A DNA stretch of 64,000 nucleotides, taken from the NCBI GenBank assembly GCA_052161605.1, contig CP197409.1, one strand, 5' to 3'. The position numbers and the translations under genes are program-made. Below the pieces are notes generated by a model, which was not told the DNA's origin, searched no databases, and saw only the letters and a program-made list of their open reading frames with translations. Each line of letters begins with the position of its first letter. Within the stretch, counting starts at the first letter, position 1. Shown here in pieces: positions 53,205 through 61,006 of the stretch. Origin of the DNA: JBKCUI01 sp052161605 (lineage in GTDB: Bacteria; Planctomycetota; Planctomycetia; Pirellulales; Pirellulaceae).

Positions 53205-53615
53205 ATGAAAAGATTGAGCATTCTGGCATTAGCGGTATTGGGGTTCGTGTTAGGTTGTGGTTCCACACCGGAATTCACCGACAACTCGCGCGATCCTCTT
53301 GCTTTTGCGACCTCGTTCAAGCAAATGGTAGTGGATACAGTTGCCGATGCAAAAGAGAGCCGAGAACCGGCTGACTCGCTAGAAGCACTGGTTTCCGCAA
53401 TCGATGGCAAAATTGACTCGGGGCGTGTTCCTGTCGGGGACTTCAAGGAAGTCTACAGACAGATACTAGATTCCGCCAAAGCCTTGGTTTCTGAATGTGA
53501 ACAGGCCTCAAACGGCAAGCCAGCAGGTTTGTCGAACAAGCTGAAGGACCTGGAGAAGCTTGCTGAGAAATTGCCTGGAGAGGTTAAAGCTGCACGCTCT
53601 CGGAACAATATGTAG
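53205..53615 (+). CDS. small lipoprotein adjacent to DUF1559
   Basis: A 136-residue protein with a lipoprotein signal ('LSILALAVLGFVLGC', lipid Cys at residue 18) followed by a mostly helical, charged chain, with no recognised domain. Such small lipoproteins regularly follow DUF1559 genes in planctomycetes and are probably co-transcribed, since the gap is 39 bases and AAGGGA is near the start. Function unknown. Confidence 0.82.
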   Translation: MKRLSILALAVLGFVLGCGSTPEFTDNSRDPLAFATSFKQMVVDTVADAKESREPADSLEALVSAIDGKIDSGRVPVGDFKEVYRQILDSAKALVSECEQASNGKPAGLSNKLKDLEKLAEKLPGEVKAARSRNNM

Positions 53616-53669
53616 TAACAATTTTCGACGTGCGGGCAGGCGAACCTGTGCGTCAAAACATTCGAGCAC

Positions 53670-53708
53670 TCCGGCCAACCTGTCGCACAAGCGATTGTGT
53701 TGGCCGGA
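53670..53708. terminator. two-tier hairpin between convergent genes
   Basis: Outer stem TCCGGCCAAC (53670-53679) with GTTGGCCGGA (53699-53708) is perfect over 10 bp, and an inner TCGC/GCGA stem (53683-53686, 53691-53694) lies within it. It sits 54 bases after the lipoprotein stop and 24 bases before the end of the convergent peptidase gene. There is no long T-run, so it is a probable but weak terminator for both. Confidence 0.6.
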
Positions 53709-53731
53709 TTCGTTTACGAGTCTGTTGACCG

Positions 53732-56008
53732 CTACCTCGGCCCTGGTGGAAGCGTCCGCCGAAAATGATCCGTGATCATCTGATATAGATGCCGCGTTGT
53801 GTTCTCCCCTTCGCGGATCGCATGAGTCCGATTGGGATACGCGAACATTGAGAACGGCTTGTTGTGCTTGATCAATTCGTTGATCAGCAATTCGGTCGTT
53901 TGATAGTGGCAGTTGTCATCTCCCGTACCGTGGATGAGCAGCAGCTCCCCCTCTAGCTTATCCGCAAAGGTGATGGGAGAACCCAATCGATATCCTTCTT
54001 GGTTGTCGCTCGGCAAGCCCATGTATCGCTCTTGGTAGATTGTGTCGTAGTAAAGTTGATTCGGTACAGGCGCGATCGACACACCAGCAGCGTAGATGTC
54101 GGGATAACGAAACAGTGCGTTCAGCGTCATCGATCCGCCACCACTCCATCCCCAAACACCAACCCGCTCGGAATCTAGATAAGGACGCTCCCTAAGCACC
54201 GACTGCACCGCCGACGCTTGATCGGAAGAGGCGAGTATTCCGATTTGGCGATAAATGCTTTTTCGCCACTGGCGCCCGCGCGGAGAAGGTGTGCCTCGAT
54301 TATCAAAGCTCATTACGACGTACCCTTGTTGAGCTAGCATGCAGTGCCACAACATTTGATCTCCGCCCCACTTGTCCACAACGGTCTGCCCGGCTGGCTC
54401 ACCATAAACGTAAACCAAAAGCGGATACTTTTTGGACGGATCGAGATCAGGCGGCAGAATGCACCAAGCGTCTAGTTCAACACCACCGCCAATATCGACC
54501 CGAAAGAACTCGGCCGGAGGCAATTTTGCAGATTCCACTCGAGCACGAAGTTTCGCGTTATCTTCAGCAACGAATTGCGTCGCATGATCGCTAAGCCGAA
54601 TCACTTCGGTGGTCGGTGGTGACTGAAACTGGGACGTGGTAACCAGTGCACTCTTGCAATCAGGCGACAACACATAACGATGAGTTCCGATGCTAGTCTC
54701 AGGTGTAACGCGTTGCAATTCGCTACCATCGTAGTGCACGCGGTAAAGGTACATCTGCGTCGCATCGGATGGGGATGCATAGAAATAGAGCCATTGAGCA
54801 TCCTCATCAACACCGAGGATCTCTGTAACATCGAAATCTCCGGATGTAACAGCTCGGAGCGATTTATCTTTGACAGAAACCATATAGATGTGTCGCCACC
54901 CATCTCGTTCGCTTAGCCAAGCGAATTGTGACCGAGCAGAGAGCCAGTAGAGCGAATCCTGTACATCGATCCATGCTTCGTCGCGCTCGGTCAACAGAAC
55001 TTCGACGTGCGAATTGGCAACGTCCGAGAGATAAACGACAAAATGGTTTTGCAAACGATTGAGTTGCTGGATTACCAAGCTGGTGTCGTCGACCCATTCC
55101 ATGCGAGGCAGATAGTTGTCTCTCGCATCTCCTGGAACTGGTATCCATGACGTCGCTTGATCGGCCAAGTCAATCACACCGATTCTTGCAGCCGGGTTAA
55201 TCGTTCCCACCTTGGGATAGGGGATGAATTGAATCGTTGGGTATAGCGTGGAGGTATTGTCAACCAACGGAAATGACTCAATCCCTAACGAATCGATCTC
55301 CCAAAAAGCGATTCGCTTCCCATCAGGGCTGAATCGAAAACCGTCCCGAATCGAAAACTCCTCTTCATAAGCCCAGTCAAAAGTGCCATTGATCAGCGTT
55401 GGCGTTCCGGTGTGGGTTAATTGAGTGATGGAACGATCCGCCAAGTCTTGCAGAAACAGATCGTTCTTGTAGACGTAACCGACACTGGTGGCATCGGGAG
55501 AAAACTTAGCGAACATAAGATGCGATGCGGTCGCATCGCTACCGATTTGCATCAGCGACTTGGAGTCAAGGTCGAGAACCCAGTAGTCACCGCGAGTGTT
55601 GTAGCGCCAAACACGCTCAGTATTGGTAAAAATGAGCAGTTTGGTTTTGTCGTGCGACCATTGGTAAGAATCAATGGTAAGCGGTTTCGAAGCACCGGCA
55701 GGTATCAAGTCCGTACTGTCAACCAAGACATGTTCCTGGGTAGGGTCGACGAGATCAATTCTGACGATTGATGAATGAACGGTGTCAGCATCCCTTCTGA
55801 TACGCTCAAAACCTTGGCTGTCGCTTTGCCATTGCCCGACAAAAGCTTCCCCGACGAAATCCTTGTTATGGAAGATAGAATCGATCGAGAGTGACGCGGT
55901 TGGTTGAGACGGGCTTTCTTGACCATGGTTGATCCCCCCTAGCATTACGATGTGAACCACGGTCGCGATACCGAGGAGAGCAACGGACCGAACAAGCTGC
56001 AGATTCAT
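53732..56008 (-). CDS. dipeptidyl-peptidase IV-like prolyl oligopeptidase (S9)
   Basis: A 758-residue exported peptidase with an N-terminal hydrophobic signal ('VALLGIATVVHIVMLGG'). An eight-bladed beta-propeller-like N-terminal domain (DPP-IV type, about residues 40-470) is followed by an alpha/beta hydrolase with 'PLLVYVYGEPAGQTV', 'MSFDNRGTPSPRGRQWRKS', the nucleophile in 'VGVWGWSGGGSM', the Asp in 'LLIHGTGDDNCHY' and the catalytic His in 'FAYPNRTHAIREGENT'. It should act on peptides near proline outside the cytoplasm. Monocistronic; the 306-base gap upstream (56009-56314) includes the promoter of the BlaI-type gene on the other strand. Confidence 0.95.
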   Translation of the reverse strand: MNLQLVRSVALLGIATVVHIVMLGGINHGQESPSQPTASLSIDSIFHNKDFVGEAFVGQWQSDSQGFERIRRDADTVHSSIVRIDLVDPTQEHVLVDSTDLIPAGASKPLTIDSYQWSHDKTKLLIFTNTERVWRYNTRGDYWVLDLDSKSLMQIGSDATASHLMFAKFSPDATSVGYVYKNDLFLQDLADRSITQLTHTGTPTLINGTFDWAYEEEFSIRDGFRFSPDGKRIAFWEIDSLGIESFPLVDNTSTLYPTIQFIPYPKVGTINPAARIGVIDLADQATSWIPVPGDARDNYLPRMEWVDDTSLVIQQLNRLQNHFVVYLSDVANSHVEVLLTERDEAWIDVQDSLYWLSARSQFAWLSERDGWRHIYMVSVKDKSLRAVTSGDFDVTEILGVDEDAQWLYFYASPSDATQMYLYRVHYDGSELQRVTPETSIGTHRYVLSPDCKSALVTTSQFQSPPTTEVIRLSDHATQFVAEDNAKLRARVESAKLPPAEFFRVDIGGGVELDAWCILPPDLDPSKKYPLLVYVYGEPAGQTVVDKWGGDQMLWHCMLAQQGYVVMSFDNRGTPSPRGRQWRKSIYRQIGILASSDQASAVQSVLRERPYLDSERVGVWGWSGGGSMTLNALFRYPDIYAAGVSIAPVPNQLYYDTIYQERYMGLPSDNQEGYRLGSPITFADKLEGELLLIHGTGDDNCHYQTTELLINELIKHNKPFSMFAYPNRTHAIREGENTTRHLYQMITDHFRRTLPPGPR

Positions 56009-56264
56009 AGAGTTAAATCCAGGGCATCGGGGGTAGGAGTTTTCTGTTCAAGCATCAAACAACGCAAGAACAGTACGGAAACTTCCAAGATAGTCATTAC
56101 GCAAAGGCGTGTCCATTGTGCGCGTACCAGCCAAAATTCGTGTCCATTAAGCAAGTGTTCCTGAAACCCAAGTCGAACCAAATAGCGAGACTCCCCAGCT
56201 TAACTCAACGCTTTAGCACACAAAGCAAGTAGTAAATACTTCCAAAGAATTTCGAAAACCCCTC

Positions 56265-56294
56265 TTGCAGCACTTACAAACGTACGGGTAGCAT
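56265..56294 (+). promoter_or_regulatory. candidate promoter of the BlaI/M56 operon
   Basis: TTGCAG (56265-56270) and TAGCAT (56289-56294) are separated by 18 bases and resemble a sigma-70 -35/-10 pair. One BlaI-like operator lies in the spacer and the other just after the -10, the usual architecture for autorepression. Hexamers match consensus only moderately. Confidence 0.45.
56274..56285. promoter_or_regulatory. imperfect BlaI-like operator
   Basis: CTTACAAACGTAC contains TACA-AA-CGTA (56275-56284), one mismatch from the BlaI/MecI operator core TACA-N2-TGTA. It lies between the candidate -35 and -10 boxes. Its centre is 27 bases from that of the perfect site. Confidence 0.5.
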
Positions 56295-56299
56295 TATGA

Positions 56300-56313
56300 C
56301 TTACAGATGTAAG
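56300..56313. promoter_or_regulatory. perfect BlaI/MecI-type operator
   Basis: CTTACAGATGTAAG is a perfect 6-bp inverted repeat with a 2-base spacer, matching the BlaI/MecI operator core TACA-N2-TGTA. It lies just downstream of the candidate -10 and 53 bases before the preferred BlaI start codon, ideally placed to block transcription. Confidence 0.8.
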
Positions 56314-56365
56314 CGTGCGCAGTGAGCTAGCCGTTGAAACGTTCCCAGGGAATAATGGAGTTGTT

Positions 56366-56770
56366 GTGGTTGAGAAACCTGCTTTATCTAAGAGCGAAAT
56401 GGAAATAGTAAGAATACTATGGGAAATTGGACCTGCGACAGTACGTGAAATTCATGCGGAGGTCTGCAAGGGTCGCCAAGCAGATTTCTCCACGATACAG
56501 ACTTTTTTACGTCGAATCGAATCTAAGGGATATGCGACATCCAAACTGTCTGGTCGTAGTCGGATCTACTCTGCTAAGACACGTCCTCGTACCGTGATCA
56601 GAGAAACGGTAGACGACCTTATTGACCGTCTATTCGGGGGGGAAACCATGCCCTTGGTTAAGCACTTGATCGAAGAACGCGGAATCGGTGGTTCCGAAAT
56701 TGATGAACTACGCAAACTTATCGATCAGCTTGAACGTGATCACAAGCGAGGAGGGAGCGATGTCCACTGA
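56366..56770 (+). CDS. BlaI/MecI/CopY-family repressor
   Basis: Dimeric winged-helix repressor of the penicillinase repressor family. The segments 'LSKSEMEIVRILWEIGPATVREIHAEVC', 'DFSTIQTFLRRIESKGYATSKLSGRSRIY' and 'ETVDDLIDRLFGGETMPLVKHLIEERG' are the classic wing and dimerisation parts. GTG 56366 has GGAG five bases upstream and gives 134 residues, normal for BlaI; an earlier GTG at 56315 would lie on top of the operator. The stop overlaps the M56 peptidase start by 11 bases, as is usual for BlaI/BlaR1-type pairs. It probably represses its own operon until the peptidase cleaves it. Confidence 0.94.
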   Translation: MVEKPALSKSEMEIVRILWEIGPATVREIHAEVCKGRQADFSTIQTFLRRIESKGYATSKLSGRSRIYSAKTRPRTVIRETVDDLIDRLFGGETMPLVKHLIEERGIGGSEIDELRKLIDQLERDHKRGGSDVH

Positions 56771-58730
56771 ATCGATTTTTCTAGGTTTTTCTAATCAGAT
56801 TCTCCAGGTTTCTTGCGTCGCTGTGCTTGCTGTTTTCGTCACATTACTGACGAAAGGAACGCGACCACATTTGGTGCATGCTGTTTGGCTGATTGTCTTG
56901 TTAAAATGCGTGACGCCTCCTATCGTGTCTAGTCCGCTGAGTCCGTTTTCCTGGGCGCGAGCAGCCATCCACGAACCAAAGGAAACAAAAGAACTACACA
57001 GCGTAGCGGCATCGAGTGTACAACCGGACAGCGGAGCCCAAAGGTCGCAGCTAAACGATTCGATCGTTTCAGTGGATTTAGGTTCCGAACTAAGTAGCAC
57101 TACCGCATTTCTTTCTATAAACGATCAGAATTATGCCTGGCCCAGTTTTCATGCAATCGCTGATTGGGCGAGCATTATCCAGTTTCTGCTGCTAATTTGG
57201 TTATCGACAGCCAGCATAGTGCTGGCAGTATTTGTCGGCCGGTTTTTAACGTTTCTGATGTGGGTGAAGCGTACGAGGTTAGGCGGCCGAAAGCACCAAG
57301 GCGTCATGTTACGGATGGACCGTTTATCAAGAGAAGTCGCAACAAAATTAGGTATGCGTCGCCTAGTGCGTATCGAGGTGGTGGATGCGCTAATCGGCCC
57401 GGCAATCGTAGGCATCTTTCGCCCCACCATCCTGCTCCCAAAGGTTATTGTGGACAAGATCTCCGACAAGAATCTGGGAACGCTGATCGCCCACGAGCTT
57501 GTACATTTTCGGCGAGGGGACCTGTGGTGCTCAGCTCTGCAAACCCTTTCTTTGTGCGTTTATTGGTTTCATCCATTGATTTGGATAGCAAGCTCCATCA
57601 TGAATAGTGAAGCGGAGAAGTGTTGCGACGAAGAGACCATTGGGAGCTTAAAGTGCGACCCGGTCGAATACGCCCGTTGTTTGATAGATGTACTGGAGTG
57701 CAAGCACACACTCCGTGCAGCGCCGTTGCTGCCGGGGGTAAGACCTTTGGATATTACTACGAAACGATTGGAGAGAATTATGAGACTTCAGCAGGGATGT
57801 TACAGTCGATGCCCAGGATGGGTTCGAGGGATTTTGGTACTAGGAGCTTTGATAGTACTGCCAGGTGCAGCTCTGGCGATGGCTCAGCAAGGAAACGATG
57901 AAATGCCTTCGAAGACAAGTAAAGAATCTACCCAACTGCCCTCACGACCAGGATCGAAGGATAACGAAAGCAAGCCGGCTTTTGAGGAAAGTAATTCACT
58001 CGAGGATGACGAATATCGGACTGAGTCGATTGACATCACTGATTTACTCAGAACCTTGCAAGAACTTGACGATGGGTCGTACGAGAAAGTAGTCGCTGGG
58101 CTGATGGCTCGTGCACCTTCCCGCTCCGCCAATTCGATGCTTGAAATGGACATGGTCGATTCAAGGAACTCTTTGCAGGCTGATGGTGAACTAACGAAAA
58201 TTAAGGAAATTAGCAGTCAACTCGTTATTCATGGGACTCAAGTCTTCGTACATGGCACAGAGAAAGAGCGTCGGGCGATCCGAGCATTTCTCGAGCACTA
58301 CCGTGTTTTAGGGGACAAGTGTTTGTTTTATGAAGTCGTGATCTTGAACGTGCCAACAAAAAGCCTCGATTCACTTTCCTTTCTACAGGACCCAGAGCAC
58401 TTGATTGAATCGAGTACTGAGACCAGCACCGACTTGTTGGCTGTCAGTTTCGAGAAAACGTCCTTGCTTGCTAATCCTAGGGTGTATCGATTAAATTCAA
58501 CCGAAGTCAGTAGCATTTTAGAATGCGAGGGCTGCAAGATCGTATCGCTTCCCAAGTTTTTGGCGCATCATGCTATGACTGTCCATGCATATTTCGGAAG
58601 TGAACAGGCATTCGTAACGGGATTCTCGCCCATCCTTGACGACGATGGAAAACCAACTGGTGCAAGTCATCCAGAAACTCGAATTATCAGAGAGGGGCTA
58701 GATCTGAAACTAGAAGGGACAGGGGTGTGA
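56760..58730 (+). pseudogene. BlaR1-type M56 peptidase with secretin-like tail, 5' part (IS-interrupted)
   Basis: The 5' part of a membrane-bound zinc peptidase of the BlaR1/MecR1 family. It has N-terminal helices ('ILQVSCVAVLAVFVTLLTKG', 'FLLLIWLSTASIVLAVF'), the zinc motif 'AHELVHFRRGDLW' (HExxH near residue 245) with 'NSEAEKCCDEETIG' as the third-ligand region, and another helix near residue 380 ('VRGILVLGALIVLPGAALA'). Instead of a penicillin-binding sensor, the region from about 505 on looks like a secretin core ('EVVILNVPTKSLDSLS', 'LLANPRVYRLNSTEV', 'DGKPTGASHPETRIIREGLDLKL'). An IS interrupts it after 58722; the frame reads only G-V into the IS before a stop. The shortened product (about 656 residues) could still be made, but lacks the end of the secretin-like domain. 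Confidence 0.9.
58714..58722. repeat. target-site duplication of the IS, left copy
   Basis: AAGGGACAG directly abuts the left terminal inverted repeat and recurs at the right end (60414-60422). Nine-base duplications are expected for ISKra4-group elements. Confidence 0.9.
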
Positions 58731-58734
58731 CCGG
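58723..58734. repeat. IS left terminal inverted repeat
   Basis: GGGTGTGACCGG, the perfect reverse complement of the right end. The TGA within it provides the early stop for the interrupted peptidase frame. Confidence 0.9.
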
Positions 58735-58746
58735 TTGTTCTGTTAG

Positions 58747-60243
58747 TTACGACGCCATTGCCAAGAACTGATCGCTATAGTTCACTCGTTTCTTACCGTA
58801 GATCGAGAGGTTTACCGTTCGGTGCGTTGTGGCTAAGACATCCCAAAGCTCACTCGCTTCGATGCAGCGAAGGTTCAGCATGGTCTGGGCTCCTTTTTCC
58901 TTCCATCTCATCCCACTCTTTTCCATTCGATCCTTGGGCACATGCCGACAGGCTCCTTCAATATACCCAGTGCATATCGGATAGCCTTTTGCCAAATACT
59001 CACCGTACTTGATTCGTGAGCGGTTGTTTTCCAAATACTTCACGATCTTGCCAAGCTCTTCGCGTTGTGCTTTTTTTATGCCCTTGCGTCTCATCGCAGT
59101 CTTGATTCCTATGATCATTAGACCTTCGGTTCCCTTAAGCAGTAGCAGCAGCTGTTCGCGAACATACGAGCTTTGCGAATCTGGTTGGATGATCTTCGCG
59201 GCTGCCCAGATTCGCGGAAGTACATGCATCAGGTCCAGTATTTCAATCGTGTTCCATCCCTCCTGGTACTCATGCGCTAAGTTCCAAAGTGATGGTTGCC
59301 CGTCGTGCATAACCAAAATCTCTTGACCCTCTCGGTGGCGTCGGAGCGTATTGGCAGTTAGCCATTGCTGAGCTTGCTCTTCAGCGGACTTACCGATCAC
59401 GTTTCCGTTAGAATCATGCTTGGTCAACGCCCCAAAGTACCGAGGATTCTTCGGCTTAGCTTCTGATCTACTTGTCTCGCCTGACTCAGGCTCATGGAAT
59501 AAAGCATCAATGATTTCTGTAGCCGTTCGAACATCGCGATCTACGGTATACACTCCGGCCATGCACGCCATTTGTTTCTGCCCCGGCTTGGGGCCCATGC
59601 GTTCGACAGAAGCACCCACAGGTGTTTTTTCCGTTTGCTTGCGTACCATCGGGATGCCTTTGTTGTCACTGGTTTGGACCAAGAGTTCTGCCTCGGTAGC
59701 TCGATCGATCGATGGCGGATTATCGAGTACCAAGGCCGCTGATTTTCCCAATCGGCTTCCGATCCGTTCGGCGCTGTCGACTGGGACGTGGAGTGACGTG
59801 ATTCGTTCCAGTAACCCAACCGCTTTATGGAAGGAAGATTCGGTCGCATGAGTTCCGACCCACGACTCGAAGACCAAGGAATAATCATTCTGCGGGAGCC
59901 CTAAATGCTCGTCCAAAGGAATGGCTTGGATCGCTTGATCGGGTGTTGTTCCATAGACGTAGCGTTCGATTCTGAAATCGCCAAAGATGGAGCGATACCT
60001 CCGAGTCCGTTTGGGCATTCGATTATAGACTCGCCCTTTCTTCTCGATGGTAGGTCCAACATCTCCCTGGCCTGCTTGCTCGATGATTGTTCCAATCAAT
60101 GCATGTCCGAGAGCCATTAGTCGCTTGTGTAAATCAAGCTCCGTTTGGTCGATCGCTTGCCCCGTACGAAAAGCTGTGTTAGCCAGCTCTTTAAGCTGTG
60201 CGACAATACAATCTACATTCTGGAAATCCAACGATTCGTTCAT
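58747..60243 (-). CDS. ISKra4-family transposase
   Basis: A 498-residue transposase from ATG 60243, which has GGAG eight bases upstream; frames reaching back to 60324 lack a clear ribosome site. Family-like segments are 'TELDLHKRLMALGHALIGTIIEQ', 'RTRRYRSIFGDFRIERYVYGTTP', 'LVFESWVGTHATESSFHKAV', 'MACMAGVYTVDRDVRTATEI', 'ILVMHDGQPSLWNLAHEYQEG' with 'EILDLMHVLPRIWAAAK' (a DDE-type catalytic region), and 'GYPICTGYIEGACRHVPKDRMEKSGMRWKEKGAQTMLNLR'. The pattern fits the ISKra4 group, known to me from cyanobacteria and planctomycetes; I could not run a comparison. Nearly fills the element. Confidence 0.9.
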   Translation of the reverse strand: MNESLDFQNVDCIVAQLKELANTAFRTGQAIDQTELDLHKRLMALGHALIGTIIEQAGQGDVGPTIEKKGRVYNRMPKRTRRYRSIFGDFRIERYVYGTTPDQAIQAIPLDEHLGLPQNDYSLVFESWVGTHATESSFHKAVGLLERITSLHVPVDSAERIGSRLGKSAALVLDNPPSIDRATEAELLVQTSDNKGIPMVRKQTEKTPVGASVERMGPKPGQKQMACMAGVYTVDRDVRTATEIIDALFHEPESGETSRSEAKPKNPRYFGALTKHDSNGNVIGKSAEEQAQQWLTANTLRRHREGQEILVMHDGQPSLWNLAHEYQEGWNTIEILDLMHVLPRIWAAAKIIQPDSQSSYVREQLLLLLKGTEGLMIIGIKTAMRRKGIKKAQREELGKIVKYLENNRSRIKYGEYLAKGYPICTGYIEGACRHVPKDRMEKSGMRWKEKGAQTMLNLRCIEASELWDVLATTHRTVNLSIYGKKRVNYSDQFLAMAS

Positions 60244-60401
60244 GATTTGACTCCGTGATTGAGAACCGACGAAAAAGCTCGCCGTTACCCTTATTATCTC
60301 TCTCAATACTGAAAACGAAACCAATTGGTTGTCGCCGGAAATGATGCCACAATATCTTGTGCTAGCAAATCGCGACTCACTACCGACTAAGCAACGATGA
60401 G

Positions 60402-60413
60402 CCGGTCACACCC
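60402..60413. repeat. IS right terminal inverted repeat
   Basis: CCGGTCACACCC, exact complement of the left end; followed by the duplicated target AAGGGACAG. Confidence 0.9.
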
Positions 60414-60422
60414 AAGGGACAG
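60414..60422. repeat. target-site duplication of the IS, right copy
   Basis: AAGGGACAG, identical to the nine bases before the left end. Removing the element with this copy rejoins the peptidase frame exactly. Confidence 0.9.
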
Positions 60423-60757
60423 TAAGTGATGAAGAGGCGACTAAAGTGCGATTGTGTGTTTCACTCACGGAGTCAAAAGTCACCGATCTCAAAACTACGA
60501 GTATTGAGTTCAACGGAAAAGATTTGACTATCCAAAACCCAGAAATCTATCGAAGAATCTCAAAAATCCAATTCGACCAAACACTCGGATCGACCGTTGC
60601 TGTCGTAGGTGATCAACATGTCCTCGAAACCGGCGCCACGCGTCGAGTCCCATTCCTAAGCAAGATACCCTATGTAAATCGATTCATTACGAACCGAGTA
60701 GAACGATCCGAACCTCATTCACAGTTGTTCATAGTAACGACTCGACTTGTAAACTGA
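60423..60757 (+). pseudogene. M56 peptidase/secretin-like fusion, 3' part (detached by the IS)
   Basis: Read in the frame restored by IS removal, this gives the last 110 residues of the 765-residue ancestral protein. They complete a secretin-type domain: 'TLGSTVAVVGDQHVLETG', then 'VPFLSKIPYVNRFITNRVER' (compare the secretin signature 'vPlLGdIPllGrlF'), and '...SQLFIVTTRLVN' (compare 'LLifitPriv'). No start with a clear ribosome site precedes it, so it is unlikely to be expressed separately. A GTG at 60446 lies in frame. The 249-base gap after it (60758-61006) holds the start of the next gene and no recognisable feature. Confidence 0.88.
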
Positions 60758-61006
60758 GCTTTGACGATTCCTGCGATCACGGATCACGTGGAGAATGACA
60801 CGAGCGGGGGTAAGAAAAAACTACGCGACATACAGAAAGGCGAGTTTTGGTAAGAATCCGTCCGAGCCGACTCGCTGAAGAGATCTGTTGCTGTCGAGGG
60901 GCTCCTTCAGAAAATCCTTGACAATCGGCTCATGCAGAGGAAACAATGCTTGTTTGGGTATGTTTGGTGGGTGTTGTTCGTGCGTTGAACTTGACAGGAA
61001 ATCGAG

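Larger units (their letters stand above)
58723..60413 (-). mobile_element. complete insertion sequence, ISKra4-like, 1,691 bp
   Basis: Bounded by perfect 12-bp inverted repeats GGGTGTGACCGG (58723-58734) and CCGGTCACACCC (60402-60413) and flanked by a 9-bp duplication (AAGGGACAG). It contains one transposase gene, on the strand opposite the interrupted M56 peptidase gene. Both ends and the transposase are intact, so the element looks recently inserted and potentially active. Family assignment rests on the transposase and on the size, repeats and duplication length. Confidence 0.93.

Noticed and set aside
60244..60324. Upstream extension of the transposase
   Set aside because: A start at 60243 with GGAG eight bases upstream is better supported.
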